From Acidobacteriota bacterium (GTDB lineage: Bacteria; Acidobacteriota; Terriglobia; Terriglobales; Acidobacteriaceae): DNA of 64,000 nt. Made by a program: the position numbers and the translations under genes. Each line of letters starts with the position of its first letter. The stretch's first letter is position 1. Shown piece by piece: positions 8,241 to 18,434 of the stretch. The stretch lies in NCBI GenBank assembly GCA_019351975.1, contig JABBOG010000006.1:49701-113700 (forward strand), in the 5' to 3' direction. Under the pieces are notes generated by a model. That model was not told the DNA's origin. It saw nothing but the letters and a program-made list of their open reading frames with translations, and did no database searches.

Positions 8241-8277
8241 ATGTTAGAACCCTCGTCTAAAGTTTGTGGAGGAAGTT

Positions 8278-9219
8278 ATGTCGAAGCCATTTAGCAGAAT
8301 ATTTTTACCTGCGTTCCTTGCAGGATTTGCGTTGACGGTAGCTGCAGCGCCGGCGTTAGCGCAAGAAGAAGGGCCGGTTCCTACGACAGCGTTAATTACG
8401 GTGCAGTCGAAGAGCGGAGCGCCGCTCAACCCTTCAATGCTGCACTTAAAGGTGGATGGACATGACGCGCCGATCACGGACGTTGCACAGATACCACCTG
8501 CTGCCGCGCAGATTGCGATTTTGATCGATGACGGTTTGCGGTTTTCATTCAGTAATCAACTGAGTGACTTTGCAGACTTTATCAACGGTCTGCCCGCGGG
8601 AACAAAGGTTCTGGTGGGTTACATGCGGAATGGAATCGTACTGGGCAATCCTACATTTTCTGCGGATCATGCAGCGGTTGCACATCAGTTGCGCATGCCA
8701 ATCGCAATTGCCGGCGTGGACGCGAGTCCGTACTTTACGCTGTCTAACTTTGTGAAGAATTGGCCATCGAATCAGCCGGGAGCAAGGTTTGTATTGATGA
8801 TTACGAACGGAATTGACCCGTATAACGGGAGCACGTCGATTATGAATCAGGATAGTCCCTATGTGCAGAATGCACAGGAGGACGCTGAGCGTGCAGGTGT
8901 TGCTGTCTACTCGATCTACTATGGGCAGTCGTTTCCGCGACGCGCGCGTGGAAGTTTCAGCGGGCAGAGCTATCTGGAACAGGTGGCTGAAGCAACGGGC
9001 GGCGATTCCTTTTATATCGGAACAATCACGCCGCCCTCGCTTGCACCTTACCTGAAGGACTTTAGCAAGTCGATTGCAGCGAGTTACATGGTCGCCTTCA
9101 AAGTGAGTGCAACGAAGGAAAAGAAGGATACGTTGACGCAGATCAAGCTGACGACGAGTCAACCGGGCGTGAAGATACATGCACCTCATAATGTGCATCC
9201 AGGTGTGTATCTTCAGTAA
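8278..9219 (+). CDS. Secreted VWFA-like domain protein
   Basis: A 313-residue exported protein with a clear signal peptide (hydrophobic residues 8-25, cleavage after APALAQ). The mature part resembles the acidobacterial VWFA-related family: the strand AAQIAILIDDGLRFS (compare the MIDAS DxSxS, here DDGLR, so degenerate), then a Rossmann-like segment ARFVLMITNGIDPYNGS and AGVAVYSIYYGQSF. Because the metal motif is incomplete, metal-dependent adhesion is doubtful. GGAGG lies directly before the ATG at 8278, so this start is preferred over a GTG 12 bases upstream. It follows the TonB receptor and precedes a terminator; a joint role in the cell envelope is only a guess. Confidence 0.75.
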   Translation: MSKPFSRIFLPAFLAGFALTVAAAPALAQEEGPVPTTALITVQSKSGAPLNPSMLHLKVDGHDAPITDVAQIPPAAAQIAILIDDGLRFSFSNQLSDFADFINGLPAGTKVLVGYMRNGIVLGNPTFSADHAAVAHQLRMPIAIAGVDASPYFTLSNFVKNWPSNQPGARFVLMITNGIDPYNGSTSIMNQDSPYVQNAQEDAERAGVAVYSIYYGQSFPRRARGSFSGQSYLEQVAEATGGDSFYIGTITPPSLAPYLKDFSKSIAASYMVAFKVSATKEKKDTLTQIKLTTSQPGVKIHAPHNVHPGVYLQ

Positions 9220-9248
9220 GAGAGACCGCTGAGAGCGAACTGGCAGGC

Positions 9249-9276
9249 AAAGGGCACGGCGATGGCTGTGCCCTTT
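9249..9276 (+). terminator. Intrinsic terminator after the VWFA-like gene
   Basis: A 12-bp stem (AAAGGGCACGGC / GCTGTGCCCTTT, one G-T pair) with a 4-base loop GATG is followed by CGTTTGCTT. It lies 29 bases after the stop codon and before an independent gene. Confidence 0.75.
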
Positions 9277-9349
9277 CGTTTGCTTCCACATGCGAAATGT
9301 ATTTTCCTGTAACCGATAGACTGTAGGATGTAGCAGGAACGAGAGGTGT

Positions 9350-11785
9350 ATGAACGAAGGTCGTTGGGTTCTGTTGATTGCGAGTGAGGTGGGTGGGACG
9401 GATTCGGTATCCGATCGCGCCATGGAGCGGCTAGTTGAAGCGATTGCCGCAGAGGGCTACGAAGTTGTTAGGACATCGACGCCTGAAGACGGTCTGTCGC
9501 TGGTGACATCGGATCCATCGCACAGTGCGATTCTGCTGGATTGGGATTTAGAGGGCGACAACCAGTTTGACGAGCGCGCGGCGCTGAAGATCCTGCGCGC
9601 GGTACGGCGGCGCAATAAGAAGATCCCAATTTTTCTGATCGCGGACCGGACGCTTGTGAGCGAGTTGCCGCTGGAAGTGGTGAAGCAGGTGCATGAGTAC
9701 ATCCACCTGTTTGGAGACACGCCGGCCTTCATTGCGAACCGCGTGGACTTCGCGGTGGAGCGGTATCACGAGCAGCTGCTACCGCCGTATTTTCGCGAGC
9801 TGAAGAAGTACACGGAGCAGGGAGCGTACTCGTGGGACGCGCCGGGACATATGGGCGGCGTGGCGTACCTTAAGCACCCGGTGGGGATGGAGTTCCACAA
9901 GTTTTTTGGCGAAAACATCATGCGGTCGGACCTGGGAATTTCGACGTCGCCGCTGGGATCATGGCTGGATCATCTGGGGCCTCCGGGAGAGAGCGAACGC
10001 AATGCGGCGCGCATCTTTGGAGCGGACTGGACGTTCTATGTACTGGGCGGATCGTCAGCGTCGAACCAGATTGTTGGGCATGGTGTGATTGCGCAAGATG
10101 ATATTGTGCTGGCGGACGCGAACTGCCACAAGTCGATCTGTCATTCCCTGACGGTGACTGGGGCAAGACCGGTGTACTTCAAGCCGACACGCAATGGATA
10201 CGGGATGATCGGGCTGGTGCCGATCAAGCGGTTCAGCCCGGAGAATGTGCAGGCGCTGATTGAACGCAGCCCGTTTACGGCGGGTGCGCGGTCGAAGGTG
10301 CCGACGTATGCGGTGGTGACGAACTCGACCTATGACGGGCTGTGCTACAACGTGGATCGCGTGGTGGAGGAGCTGTCGAAGAGTGTGCCGAGGGTCCACT
10401 TCGATGAGGCGTGGTATGCGTATGCGAAGTTCCATGAGATCTATCGGGGACGATACGCGATGGGTGTTCCGGATGAGATGCCGAACCGCCCGGTGATCTT
10501 CTCGACGCAATCGACGCACAAGATGCTGGCGGCCTTTTCGATGGCGTCGATGGTGCATATCAAGCTGAGCCCGAGGGCGACGCTGGACTATGACCAGTTC
10601 AATGAAGCGTTCATGATGCACGGAAGTACGTCGCCGTTTTATCCGCTGATTGCTTCGATCGATGTGGCGGCGGCGATGATGGATGAGCCTGCGGGGCCGA
10701 CGCTGATGAGCGAGACGCTGCAGGATGCGATCAGCTTCCGAAAGGCGATGTCGTCGATTGCGCACAGGTTGCGGCAGGCGGAGCAGGGATGGTTCTTCCG
10801 GCTGTATCAGCCGGAGTATGTGTTCGATCCGCTGGATGGAAAGCGGTATCTGCTGGAAGAGGCTGCGGATGGGCTGCTGACGAATCGATCGAGCGCGTGG
10901 ACGCTGAAGCCGGGCGAGGACTGGCACGGATATCAGGACGACGACATCGCGGACGACTACTGCATGCTCGACCCGGCGAAGGTGACGATCCTATCGCCCG
11001 GCGTGAATGCGCAGGGTGTTGTGGATGAGTGGGGGATTCCGGCGGCGATTCTGACGGAGTTTCTGGATGGGCGGCGCGTGGAGATTGCGCGCACGGGCGA
11101 CTACACGGTGCTGGTGCTGTTTTCGGTTGGAACGAGCAAGGGCAAGTGGGGCGCGCTGCTGGAGAATCTGTTCGAATTCAAGCGGCTCTATGACGGCGAG
11201 GCACCGCTGGAAGAGGCGTTGCCGGAGCTGGTGCTGAAGTATCCTGCGCGGTATCGGAATGTGACGCTGAAGGAACTGAGCGATGAGATGCACACGGTGA
11301 TGCAGAAGCTCAATCTGTCGGGGCTGGTGAATGCGGCGGCGGATGAAGATTTCGATCCAGTGTTGACGCCGGCGCAGACGTATCAGAAGCTGCTGCGCGG
11401 AGAGACCGAGAAGGTGCGGTTTGCGGAGATGGCGGGACGCATTGCGGCGGTGATGCTTGTGCCGTATCCACCGGGCATACCCATGAGTATGCCGGGTGAG
11501 CGGCTGGGCGGGCCGGAGAGCCCGGTGATTAAGCTGATTGTGGCGATGGAGGAGTTCGGAAAGCGGTTTCCTGGATTCGAACGCGAGACGCATGGCGTCG
11601 AGGTGGATGAGCACGGCGACTACTGGATGCGCGCGGTGATCGAGACTCCGAACGGGAAGCGGAACGGGCGCAAGCAGCGGGGGCCGAGCTCGGCTCCGCC
11701 AGTGAAGCGGCGTAAGAAGAATCTTCCGGGAGATGATGGGCCGCCCGCTCCGGGAACGCCGGTGAGGATTTCGCCGGAACGGTGA
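9350..11785 (+). CDS. Orn/Lys/Arg-type PLP decarboxylase with receiver-like N-terminal domain
   Basis: An 811-residue fold-type I PLP decarboxylase of the arginine/lysine/ornithine group, whose members remove the carboxyl group of basic amino acids in polyamine synthesis or acid resistance. Residues 1-135 form a flavodoxin/receiver-like wing domain (LLDWDLEGD, IPIFLIADR). The PLP core holds HFDEAWYAYAKF and the SxHK motif STQSTHKML with Lys391 as the likely Schiff-base lysine. After the C-terminal domain there is a basic Lys/Arg/Pro-rich tail of about 45 residues, absent from typical enzymes. GAGAGG lies just before the ATG. Terminators flank the gene on both sides, so it is monocistronic. 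Substrate choice among Arg, Lys and Orn cannot be fixed by eye. Confidence 0.88.
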   Translation: MNEGRWVLLIASEVGGTDSVSDRAMERLVEAIAAEGYEVVRTSTPEDGLSLVTSDPSHSAILLDWDLEGDNQFDERAALKILRAVRRRNKKIPIFLIADRTLVSELPLEVVKQVHEYIHLFGDTPAFIANRVDFAVERYHEQLLPPYFRELKKYTEQGAYSWDAPGHMGGVAYLKHPVGMEFHKFFGENIMRSDLGISTSPLGSWLDHLGPPGESERNAARIFGADWTFYVLGGSSASNQIVGHGVIAQDDIVLADANCHKSICHSLTVTGARPVYFKPTRNGYGMIGLVPIKRFSPENVQALIERSPFTAGARSKVPTYAVVTNSTYDGLCYNVDRVVEELSKSVPRVHFDEAWYAYAKFHEIYRGRYAMGVPDEMPNRPVIFSTQSTHKMLAAFSMASMVHIKLSPRATLDYDQFNEAFMMHGSTSPFYPLIASIDVAAAMMDEPAGPTLMSETLQDAISFRKAMSSIAHRLRQAEQGWFFRLYQPEYVFDPLDGKRYLLEEAADGLLTNRSSAWTLKPGEDWHGYQDDDIADDYCMLDPAKVTILSPGVNAQGVVDEWGIPAAILTEFLDGRRVEIARTGDYTVLVLFSVGTSKGKWGALLENLFEFKRLYDGEAPLEEALPELVLKYPARYRNVTLKELSDEMHTVMQKLNLSGLVNAAADEDFDPVLTPAQTYQKLLRGETEKVRFAEMAGRIAAVMLVPYPPGIPMSMPGERLGGPESPVIKLIVAMEEFGKRFPGFERETHGVEVDEHGDYWMRAVIETPNGKRNGRKQRGPSSAPPVKRRKKNLPGDDGPPAPGTPVRISPER

Positions 11786-11815
11786 GCATGTAGTTAGAGA
11801 AAAATGGAGATAAAG

Positions 11816-11845
11816 CGAAGGCCCCGGATTGCTCCGGGGCCTTCG
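11816..11845. terminator. Bidirectional terminator between the decarboxylase and groEL
   Basis: A perfect 13-bp GC-rich stem (CGAAGGCCCCGGA / TCCGGGGCCTTCG) with loop TTGC sits in the gap between two convergent genes. On the minus strand, the groEL side, it is followed by CTTTATCTCCATTTTTC. Confidence 0.85.
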
Positions 11846-11884
11846 TGTATTCGTGCGAGAGCGCGTCTCGCCGTCCGGGCTGGA

Positions 11885-13597
<1,713 letters not shown>

Positions 13598-13655
13598 TTA
13601 GAATCTGCTGGCAGCGGCGCATAGGTGAAGCCCACCATTCGCCGTCCGCGCAAGA

Positions 13656-13955
13656 CTACTTTTTGAGGATGCCGAGGACTTCTTCTTCGCGCATGATGAG
13701 GAACTCTTCGCCATCGAGCTTGATCTCGGTGCCGGAGTACTTGCCGAAGAGGATGGTATCGCCGGCCTTTACGTCGAGCGGGAAGACCTTGCCCTCATCG
13801 TTGGACTTGCCCTTGCCAACTGAAATTACCTCACCTTGCTGGGGCTTTTCTTTGGCCGAATCGGGGATGATGATACCGCCGCGGATGCTCTCGCCCTCTT
13901 CGAGACGGCGAACGAGGATGCGATCGTGTAACGGCGTGAATGAAGTAGCTGCCAT
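13656..13955 (-). CDS. groES: 10 kDa co-chaperonin GroES
   Basis: GroES is the heptameric lid of the GroEL cage. The 99-residue product begins [17 protein letters not shown], contains the mobile-loop segment [20 protein letters not shown] (residues about 19-38), the roof-loop region [16 protein letters not shown], and ends [10 protein letters not shown] chose the ATG at 13955 because AAGGAG stands about 9 bases before it and the family begins here; the frame stays open 33 codons farther upstream but that part overlaps the promoter region. It is the first gene of the groESL operon. Confidence 0.97.
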   Translation of the reverse strand: MAATSFTPLHDRILVRRLEEGESIRGGIIIPDSAKEKPQQGEVISVGKGKSNDEGKVFPLDVKAGDTILFGKYSGTEIKLDGEEFLIMREEEVLGILKK

Positions 13956-14047
13956 GTTGATGATTCTCCTTGAGTGTTCGATACAAATGCGTGTGTAGGA
14001 GCTGGAAGGCTGCCGAAGAAGAGCAAATATGGTGCGTTTCGGTAGCG

Positions 14048-14074
14048 TTGGCACTCTCTACTGCCGACTGCTAA
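14048..14074. promoter_or_regulatory. CIRCE element (HrcA operator) of groESL
   Basis: TTGGCACTC, a 9-base spacer and GACTGCTAA match the CIRCE consensus TTAGCACTC-N9-GAGTGCTAA with one substitution in each half. It lies 93-119 bases upstream of the groES start and directly downstream of the predicted -10 box. CIRCE is the binding site of HrcA, which represses class I heat-shock genes; hrcA itself is not in this window. Confidence 0.85.
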
Positions 14075-14101
14075 TGTAAAGCACGGCGAACGCGGAGTCA
14101 A
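14073..14101 (-). promoter_or_regulatory. Sigma70-type promoter of groESL
   Basis: On the minus strand TTGACT (14101-14096) and TACATT (14078-14073) are separated by 17 bases. Transcription would start a few bases into the CIRCE element, so HrcA bound there would block initiation. Confidence 0.75.
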
Positions 14102-14213
14102 GAACCATTTATGAAGTCTGAGTGAATATCGCTCATATCTGAAGCGGTAGTATCGTGTCGCGACCTCACTAGGAGTCGTTGAACTTCTTGCCAGGAGTTG
14201 TAGAATCTCAGTT

Positions 14214-14738
14214 ATGAATCAAGTGGCACGCGGTTGGAAGAATGGGTGCACGAAGGCAAGTGGATTAGCTGCATTGCTGATGGTTGTGACAAGTTGCTCC
14301 GCACAAAGCACAGGACATGGCCGAAAGTGGAAGCCGTTGCCGCCGACCGCTCACATCGTAGTGAGTGTGGTGAAAGGGTTCAACGGAAAGCCGATGCCGA
14401 ACGCGGCTGTCATCTTTCATGCGCTACGGGATGGGCGCGATGACGGCAACCTCGAGGTAAAGACGGATCCGGAGGGAAAGGCTGCGATTGATGTGATTGA
14501 GATTGGCAGTCAGGTAAACGTGCAGGTGATCGCCGATGGATATGCCACGTTCGCACAAGTCCTGAATGTAGACGGTCCGAGCAAGAGTCTTGAGGTAAAG
14601 CTCGTACGACCGCGCGCTCAGGTATCAAACTATGCGGATACGGAGGGTAAGGCAGCGCAGGTCAAGCCTGGCGTGCAGGAGCCTGCCCATATCATTCCGC
14701 CGGAGAAGCCTTCAACGCTGACAGGTGCTCCGCAGTGA
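14214..14738 (+). CDS. Putative lipoprotein with carboxypeptidase-regulatory-like domain
   Basis: A 174-residue exported protein. Its N-terminus has a hydrophobic stretch ending in VTSC, a plausible lipobox, so it is probably lipid-anchored. Residues about 45-135 form a small beta-sandwich like CarboxypepD_reg/CnaB domains (VSVVKGFNGKPMPNAAVIF, KTDPEGKAAIDV, VNVQVIADGYATF). The last 40 residues are Pro-rich and probably disordered. Such domains occur as stand-alone surface proteins in Acidobacteriota; no enzyme activity is expected. Its TGA stop overlaps the GTG start of the SDR gene by four bases, suggesting coupled translation. Confidence 0.7.
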   Translation: MNQVARGWKNGCTKASGLAALLMVVTSCSAQSTGHGRKWKPLPPTAHIVVSVVKGFNGKPMPNAAVIFHALRDGRDDGNLEVKTDPEGKAAIDVIEIGSQVNVQVIADGYATFAQVLNVDGPSKSLEVKLVRPRAQVSNYADTEGKAAQVKPGVQEPAHIIPPEKPSTLTGAPQ

Positions 14739-15496
14739 GTCAAGAAGCCAGGTTGGATGCCCGCTTGAAGGCGCGTCCGTTGGCGGGGAAGCGCGTGCTT
14801 GTGACAGGCGCGGCGAAGCGCATCGGAAAAACATTGGCTCTGACGCTTGCGCAAGCGGGTGCGGATGTGGCGATTACGTACCGTGGATCGAGTGAAGAGG
14901 CGGCCGCGACGGTGGGTTTGCTGAGACAGGCTGGCAGCAAGGCGGTTGCTGTCGGATGCGATGTCCGGCTGGAGTCCAGCGTGAATGCAGCGATGGCCGC
15001 GGTGGTGCATGAGCTTGGAGGGCTAGATCTTCTTATCAACAATGCTGGAGCCTTCCAGACGGTGCCGCTTGAGACTATCAGCGCGGCCGAGTGGGACGCG
15101 ATGTTCGAGGTGAATACCCGAGGCCCGTTTCTGGTTGCGAAGGCTGCGCACCAGTATTTGAAGGGGTCACGCGGGCGTATTGTGAACATTGGGTCTCTGG
15201 GCGGGATTCATCCCTGGGCCACGCATGCTCACTACTGCACGTCGAAGGCTGCGCTGCATATGCTGTCACAGACGATGGCGAAGGCGTGGGCTCCGGAGAT
15301 CAGTGTGAATTGCGTTGCTCCGGGAATGATCGTGATGGGCGAGTTGAATGTGGCATACGAGCAGTTTGCGTTGAAGACCCCGATGCAGCGGAATGGAAAT
15401 GCCGAAGACGTGGCGGCGGCAGTGCTGTTTTTTGCGACGGGGCCCCACTTTATCACGGGTCAGTTGCTTGCTGTTGATGGGGGACTTGGGCTGTAG
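14735..15496 (+). CDS. Short-chain dehydrogenase/reductase, pteridine-reductase-like
   Basis: A 253-residue classical SDR. The NAD(P)-binding motif is VTGAAKRIGKTLAL (near residue 24; TGxxxRxG), followed by NNAG (near 97), the catalytic Ser in NIGSLGG (near 152) and YCTSK (Tyr/Lys, near 168). The C-terminal VDGG motif is present. The TGAAKRIG variant and the Arg in ITYRGS point to NADPH use and are common in pteridine reductase-like and FabG-like enzymes; the substrate is unknown. The start is GTG, overlapping the stop of the preceding lipoprotein gene as GTGA. It converges on the polysaccharide-locus phosphatase gene with a 22-base gap. Confidence 0.9.
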   Translation: MSQEARLDARLKARPLAGKRVLVTGAAKRIGKTLALTLAQAGADVAITYRGSSEEAAATVGLLRQAGSKAVAVGCDVRLESSVNAAMAAVVHELGGLDLLINNAGAFQTVPLETISAAEWDAMFEVNTRGPFLVAKAAHQYLKGSRGRIVNIGSLGGIHPWATHAHYCTSKAALHMLSQTMAKAWAPEISVNCVAPGMIVMGELNVAYEQFALKTPMQRNGNAEDVAAAVLFFATGPHFITGQLLAVDGGLGL

Positions 15497-15518
15497 TCCG
15501 AAGAAAAGCGGGACGGAA

Positions 15519-16346
15519 TCAGCGCTTCCAGATTGTCCGCCACCATGGACGCGAAAGATCCACGTCATCTTCGTAGAGATGAAGTGGATTGGGTTGTTCG
15601 GGTAAAATCCGGTTTTCAAAGACTGCAAGTGGATTGGTTTCGCAGATGGTTTGTGCATACGATGCTCCATATTTTTTCGCGACAGCATCGTATGCGGCTC
15701 GCATACGCGGTGGTCGAGATCCGGTATTGTGTGCGTCGGTGGCGAGAAAATGGACCCAGCGATCGGAGAGAAGCTGGTGGGACATGCGTTCGGCGGAGCG
15801 GCCCATATGACCAAGCACTGAACTGGTGGTGACCTGAGTAAGAACGCCGATGCGCATCCAATCAGCTAAGCGGGTGGGATCGCGTTGCAGCGTTGGATTT
15901 CTCTCTGGGTGGGTCAGGATGGGCTTCATTCCCGCGAGTCCGAGCTCATAGAACGCTTCGTCCAGGTGAGGCGACAGGCCGTGATCGGGCAGTTCAACGA
16001 GCAGGTAATCGCCACCATGGATAGTGTATTTTCGGGGGTGTGCAATGGCGTCCTGAATGTTGTCGTAGCTCAGGTGAAAGTCGCAGCCGGTGGTAATGGT
16101 GAGTTCAATGCGGTTCATCAAGAGAGCGGATTGCAGTGCGTCGAATGCTGAAGCAATTGCCTTTGGATCAAACTCGTAGATGTTGTTGGCATGAGGTGTG
16201 GCTACGATGTGCGTGATGCCATCGGAGGCGGCGATTTGAGCCATCGCGACCGAGGTGTCCAGGTCCGGTGAGCCATCGTCCAATCCCGGCAATAGATGGT
16301 GGTGAAGATCAACCATATTCATGGGAGGGTATCGACAGACTACCAT
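15519..16346 (-). CDS. PHP-domain protein-tyrosine phosphatase of capsule synthesis (CpsB/YwqE type)
   Basis: A 275-residue manganese-dependent PHP phosphatase of the CpsB/CapC/YwqE family, which dephosphorylates the bacterial tyrosine kinase controlling polysaccharide export. Metal-binding motifs seen are DLHHHLLPGLDDG near the N-terminus, VATPHAN (near residue 48), TGCDFH, LTHPERNP (near 142) and ATDAHN (near 204). The partner kinase is very likely the Wzc-like protein at 21958-24219. AGAAGG lies 7 bases before the ATG at 16346; two later in-frame ATGs (16322, 16316) lack such a site. It is transcribed away from the receiver gene, whose start is 201 bases off. Confidence 0.9.
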   Translation of the reverse strand: MVVCRYPPMNMVDLHHHLLPGLDDGSPDLDTSVAMAQIAASDGITHIVATPHANNIYEFDPKAIASAFDALQSALLMNRIELTITTGCDFHLSYDNIQDAIAHPRKYTIHGGDYLLVELPDHGLSPHLDEAFYELGLAGMKPILTHPERNPTLQRDPTRLADWMRIGVLTQVTTSSVLGHMGRSAERMSHQLLSDRWVHFLATDAHNTGSRPPRMRAAYDAVAKKYGASYAQTICETNPLAVFENRILPEQPNPLHLYEDDVDLSRPWWRTIWKR

Positions 16347-16547
16347 TGCCGGACCTTCTTATTTGGAAATGGAAAGCAGGAAGCAGGCAGCGTACCGAAG
16401 GCAAGCTGCATCGTACGACATAGAATGAACGACATTATGATGGTGCAGCGGGTACAGCTCTGCGTATGATAGTAGAGAGAGATGCTCGCCCGACGTGGGA
16501 GGCACAATTGATGTCATTCAACGAAAGAAGTACAGGGATATTTATTC

Positions 16548-16928
16548 ATGGCAGATAAGAGTACGGTCAAATCCAAGCCTCGCGTCCTGGTTGCCGACGA
16601 CGAGCAAGTTATCGCGAACACGCTTGCAATTATTTTGAACCAGGCTGGCTTTGAAGCGCGCGCCGTATATAGCGGCGAAAAAGCGATTGAGGCGCTCGAT
16701 ACCTTTCACCCGGATATGCTGATATCCGATGTCATTATGACTGGAATGACTGGAATTGAAGCTGCTATTCAGACCCGGGTGAAACTTCCACACTGTAAAA
16801 TTCTGCTCTTCTCCGGACAGGCTGCCACAGCAGATTTGCTTGAGCGGGCACGCACGCAGGGCCACGAGTTCGAGATTCTGGCCAAGCCTGTGCATCCGAC
16901 GGATCTTCTCGCAAAATTGCGGGGCTAA
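16548..16928 (+). CDS. Stand-alone response-regulator receiver protein
   Basis: A 126-residue single receiver domain with no output domain. The acidic pair D17-D18, the phospho-acceptor D61 (in LISDVIMTGM), the switch residue S89 (in LLFSGQA) and the conserved K113 (in LAKPVHP) are all present, so it should accept phosphoryl groups. No histidine kinase gene is adjacent. It lies on the plus strand within the polysaccharide locus, between the phosphatase gene and the glycosyltransferases, so a role in controlling polysaccharide production is plausible but inferred from position only. Confidence 0.9.
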   Translation: MADKSTVKSKPRVLVADDEQVIANTLAIILNQAGFEARAVYSGEKAIEALDTFHPDMLISDVIMTGMTGIEAAIQTRVKLPHCKILLFSGQAATADLLERARTQGHEFEILAKPVHPTDLLAKLRG

Positions 16929-16980
16929 GAACTGCGTGTGTCATGGGGCCGGTAAAAATCTTTTATAGGCTTGATACTGT

Positions 16981-17808
16981 TTAGATTGGTTTGCCCTGCT
17001 TACGTCGAACGATCTCGCGATATTTTACTTCGATCAAATACTCGTAGAAGCTTTGGAGCGTGGCGTACATGACTCCTGCGTAGCCGTCGAGCAGTGCACC
17101 ACGCACGAACATCATGTAACACCATTTGATCGCCGGCCGCGCAGGTAAACGATAGAAGATTGCCTTTTGTGCAACCCGCCGTTCGTGAAAATTGGCTGCG
17201 AAAAGTGCGCGATGCAGGGAAGCCGCCTCCGTTGCGCTGCCATTGGCAAGCAATTCTGCTTCCTTGCTTGAGTAAGCGTTATGCTTGGCGACCCAGTGGG
17301 ATATCCCTTTGGAGAAAGCAAAGTGGTCCAGGGCAGCATGCAACTGTAGGATGTCGCCGTCGACTTCGACGATTTCGTTGACTTCACGTGTGTAGCGAGC
17401 GTGACCTACCCGCAGCAGGCGCACGTAATAGGGGGTCATCTGCGCGTGCTTGAGCCATGTTCCCCACAAGAAGTCGCGACGGCGCATGCGGAAACCCGAC
17501 ACAGTAGGTGGTGCCTGATTGACGGCCCTCTCCATCTCGGATGAGAGTTCCTTCGTGGGCCGCTCGTCCGCGTCGAGTACCAGCACCCAGGGATAGCGGT
17601 AGGGGAGCAGCATGGCAGCATTACGCTGCGCGGCATAGCTATCAAAGGGTCGAATGGTGACATGGGCGCCACGTTGACGAGCGATGGCGACCGTGCGATC
17701 GGTGCTTTCCGAGTCGAGGATATGAATGTCGTCGGACCATGCTACGGAGTCGAGGCAGCCGGGAAGGTCCTGCTCTTCGTTGCGTGTCAAGATGAGTATG
17801 GATATCAC
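16981..17808 (-). CDS. Family 2 glycosyltransferase (WaaE/KdtX type)
   Basis: A 275-residue GT-A transferase of the subgroup that includes WaaE/KdtX, which adds a sugar to lipopolysaccharide core or a related glycan on the cytosolic side. The motifs ISILILTRNEEQDLPGCL, LDSESTDRT (near residue 33), LDADERPTKEL (near 79) and the FLWGTWLKHAQ segment are typical. The acceptor is unknown; here it probably contributes to the exopolysaccharide. Its start overlaps the acyltransferase gene by four bases, so both belong to the minus-strand unit beginning with the tyrosine kinase gene. Confidence 0.88.
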   Translation of the reverse strand: MISILILTRNEEQDLPGCLDSVAWSDDIHILDSESTDRTVAIARQRGAHVTIRPFDSYAAQRNAAMLLPYRYPWVLVLDADERPTKELSSEMERAVNQAPPTVSGFRMRRRDFLWGTWLKHAQMTPYYVRLLRVGHARYTREVNEIVEVDGDILQLHAALDHFAFSKGISHWVAKHNAYSSKEAELLANGSATEAASLHRALFAANFHERRVAQKAIFYRLPARPAIKWCYMMFVRGALLDGYAGVMYATLQSFYEYLIEVKYREIVRRKQGKPI

Positions 17809-18431
17809 GCTTGCTCACTAGCCGTAAGTGGTTGATCCAAGGGGATGGTTCGGGTCCGCTCCCGCACGGGCTCTGCGGGATGGCCGCTGTAGACGGTCCA
17901 GGGTTTGAGGTCACGGACGGCGACAGAGGCGAGGCCGAGCACGGCACCCTCTCCAACATGGACGCCGGGTGCTACAGAAGCACGAGCGCAGATCCAGGCA
18001 TAGCGCTCAATATGCATGCGATAGGCAATGAGCGGGAAGTCCGGGTGGTTGTAATCGTGGGTCGCACCGCAGAGGTACGCTCCCTGGGAGAGGATCACAT
18101 GGCTGTCGATCTGGACGGGGGAGGGGTTGTAGATCTCGACGCCATCCGCTGCAGCGACGTGGTCTGCGCAGGTAAGATTCCATGGAGCCCATATCCTTGA
18201 CGCCGGGTAGAAGTGGCAGTCTGAACCGAGCGTTGCTCCGAAGATACGAAGTAATGCAGCGCGCCAGAGGTGGAACGGGCGCGGTGAGATCCTGTACAGC
18301 AGAAGCCAACAGAGATTCCAGAGGAGACGTCGGCTGCGATTTCCGAAACTGAATGCAGGGCGCGTGTAGGCGTCAGCGTGGGTTTCGGATGAGGTGTGAT
18401 CGCTGGAGCGGTAGTCGGCTGAACGTGCCAT
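17805..18431 (-). CDS. Left-handed beta-helix acyltransferase, WcaF type
   Basis: A 208-residue O-acetyltransferase of the WcaF/NodL group with hexapeptide repeats. The N-terminal region FGNRSRRLLWNLCWLLLYRISPRPFH... is typical of the colanic-acid acetyltransferase subgroup; then come repeats of the form V/I-G-x-x-C/A (GSDCHFYPASRIWAPWN, GAYLCGATHDYNHPDFPL, SVAPGVHVGEGAVLG). His in ATHDYNH is the likely catalytic base. It would acetylate a sugar of the exported polysaccharide or its precursor. It overlaps the downstream glycosyltransferase gene by four bases and follows the GT4 gene by three. Confidence 0.88.
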   Translation of the reverse strand: MARSADYRSSDHTSSETHADAYTRPAFSFGNRSRRLLWNLCWLLLYRISPRPFHLWRAALLRIFGATLGSDCHFYPASRIWAPWNLTCADHVAAADGVEIYNPSPVQIDSHVILSQGAYLCGATHDYNHPDFPLIAYRMHIERYAWICARASVAPGVHVGEGAVLGLASVAVRDLKPWTVYSGHPAEPVRERTRTIPLDQPLTASEQA

Positions 18432-18434
18432 GGA

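Noticed and set aside
10055..10927. Arg-rich minus-strand frame inside the decarboxylase gene
   Set aside because: The Arg/His/Leu-rich product is typical for the opposite strand of a GC-rich gene and lacks any motif.
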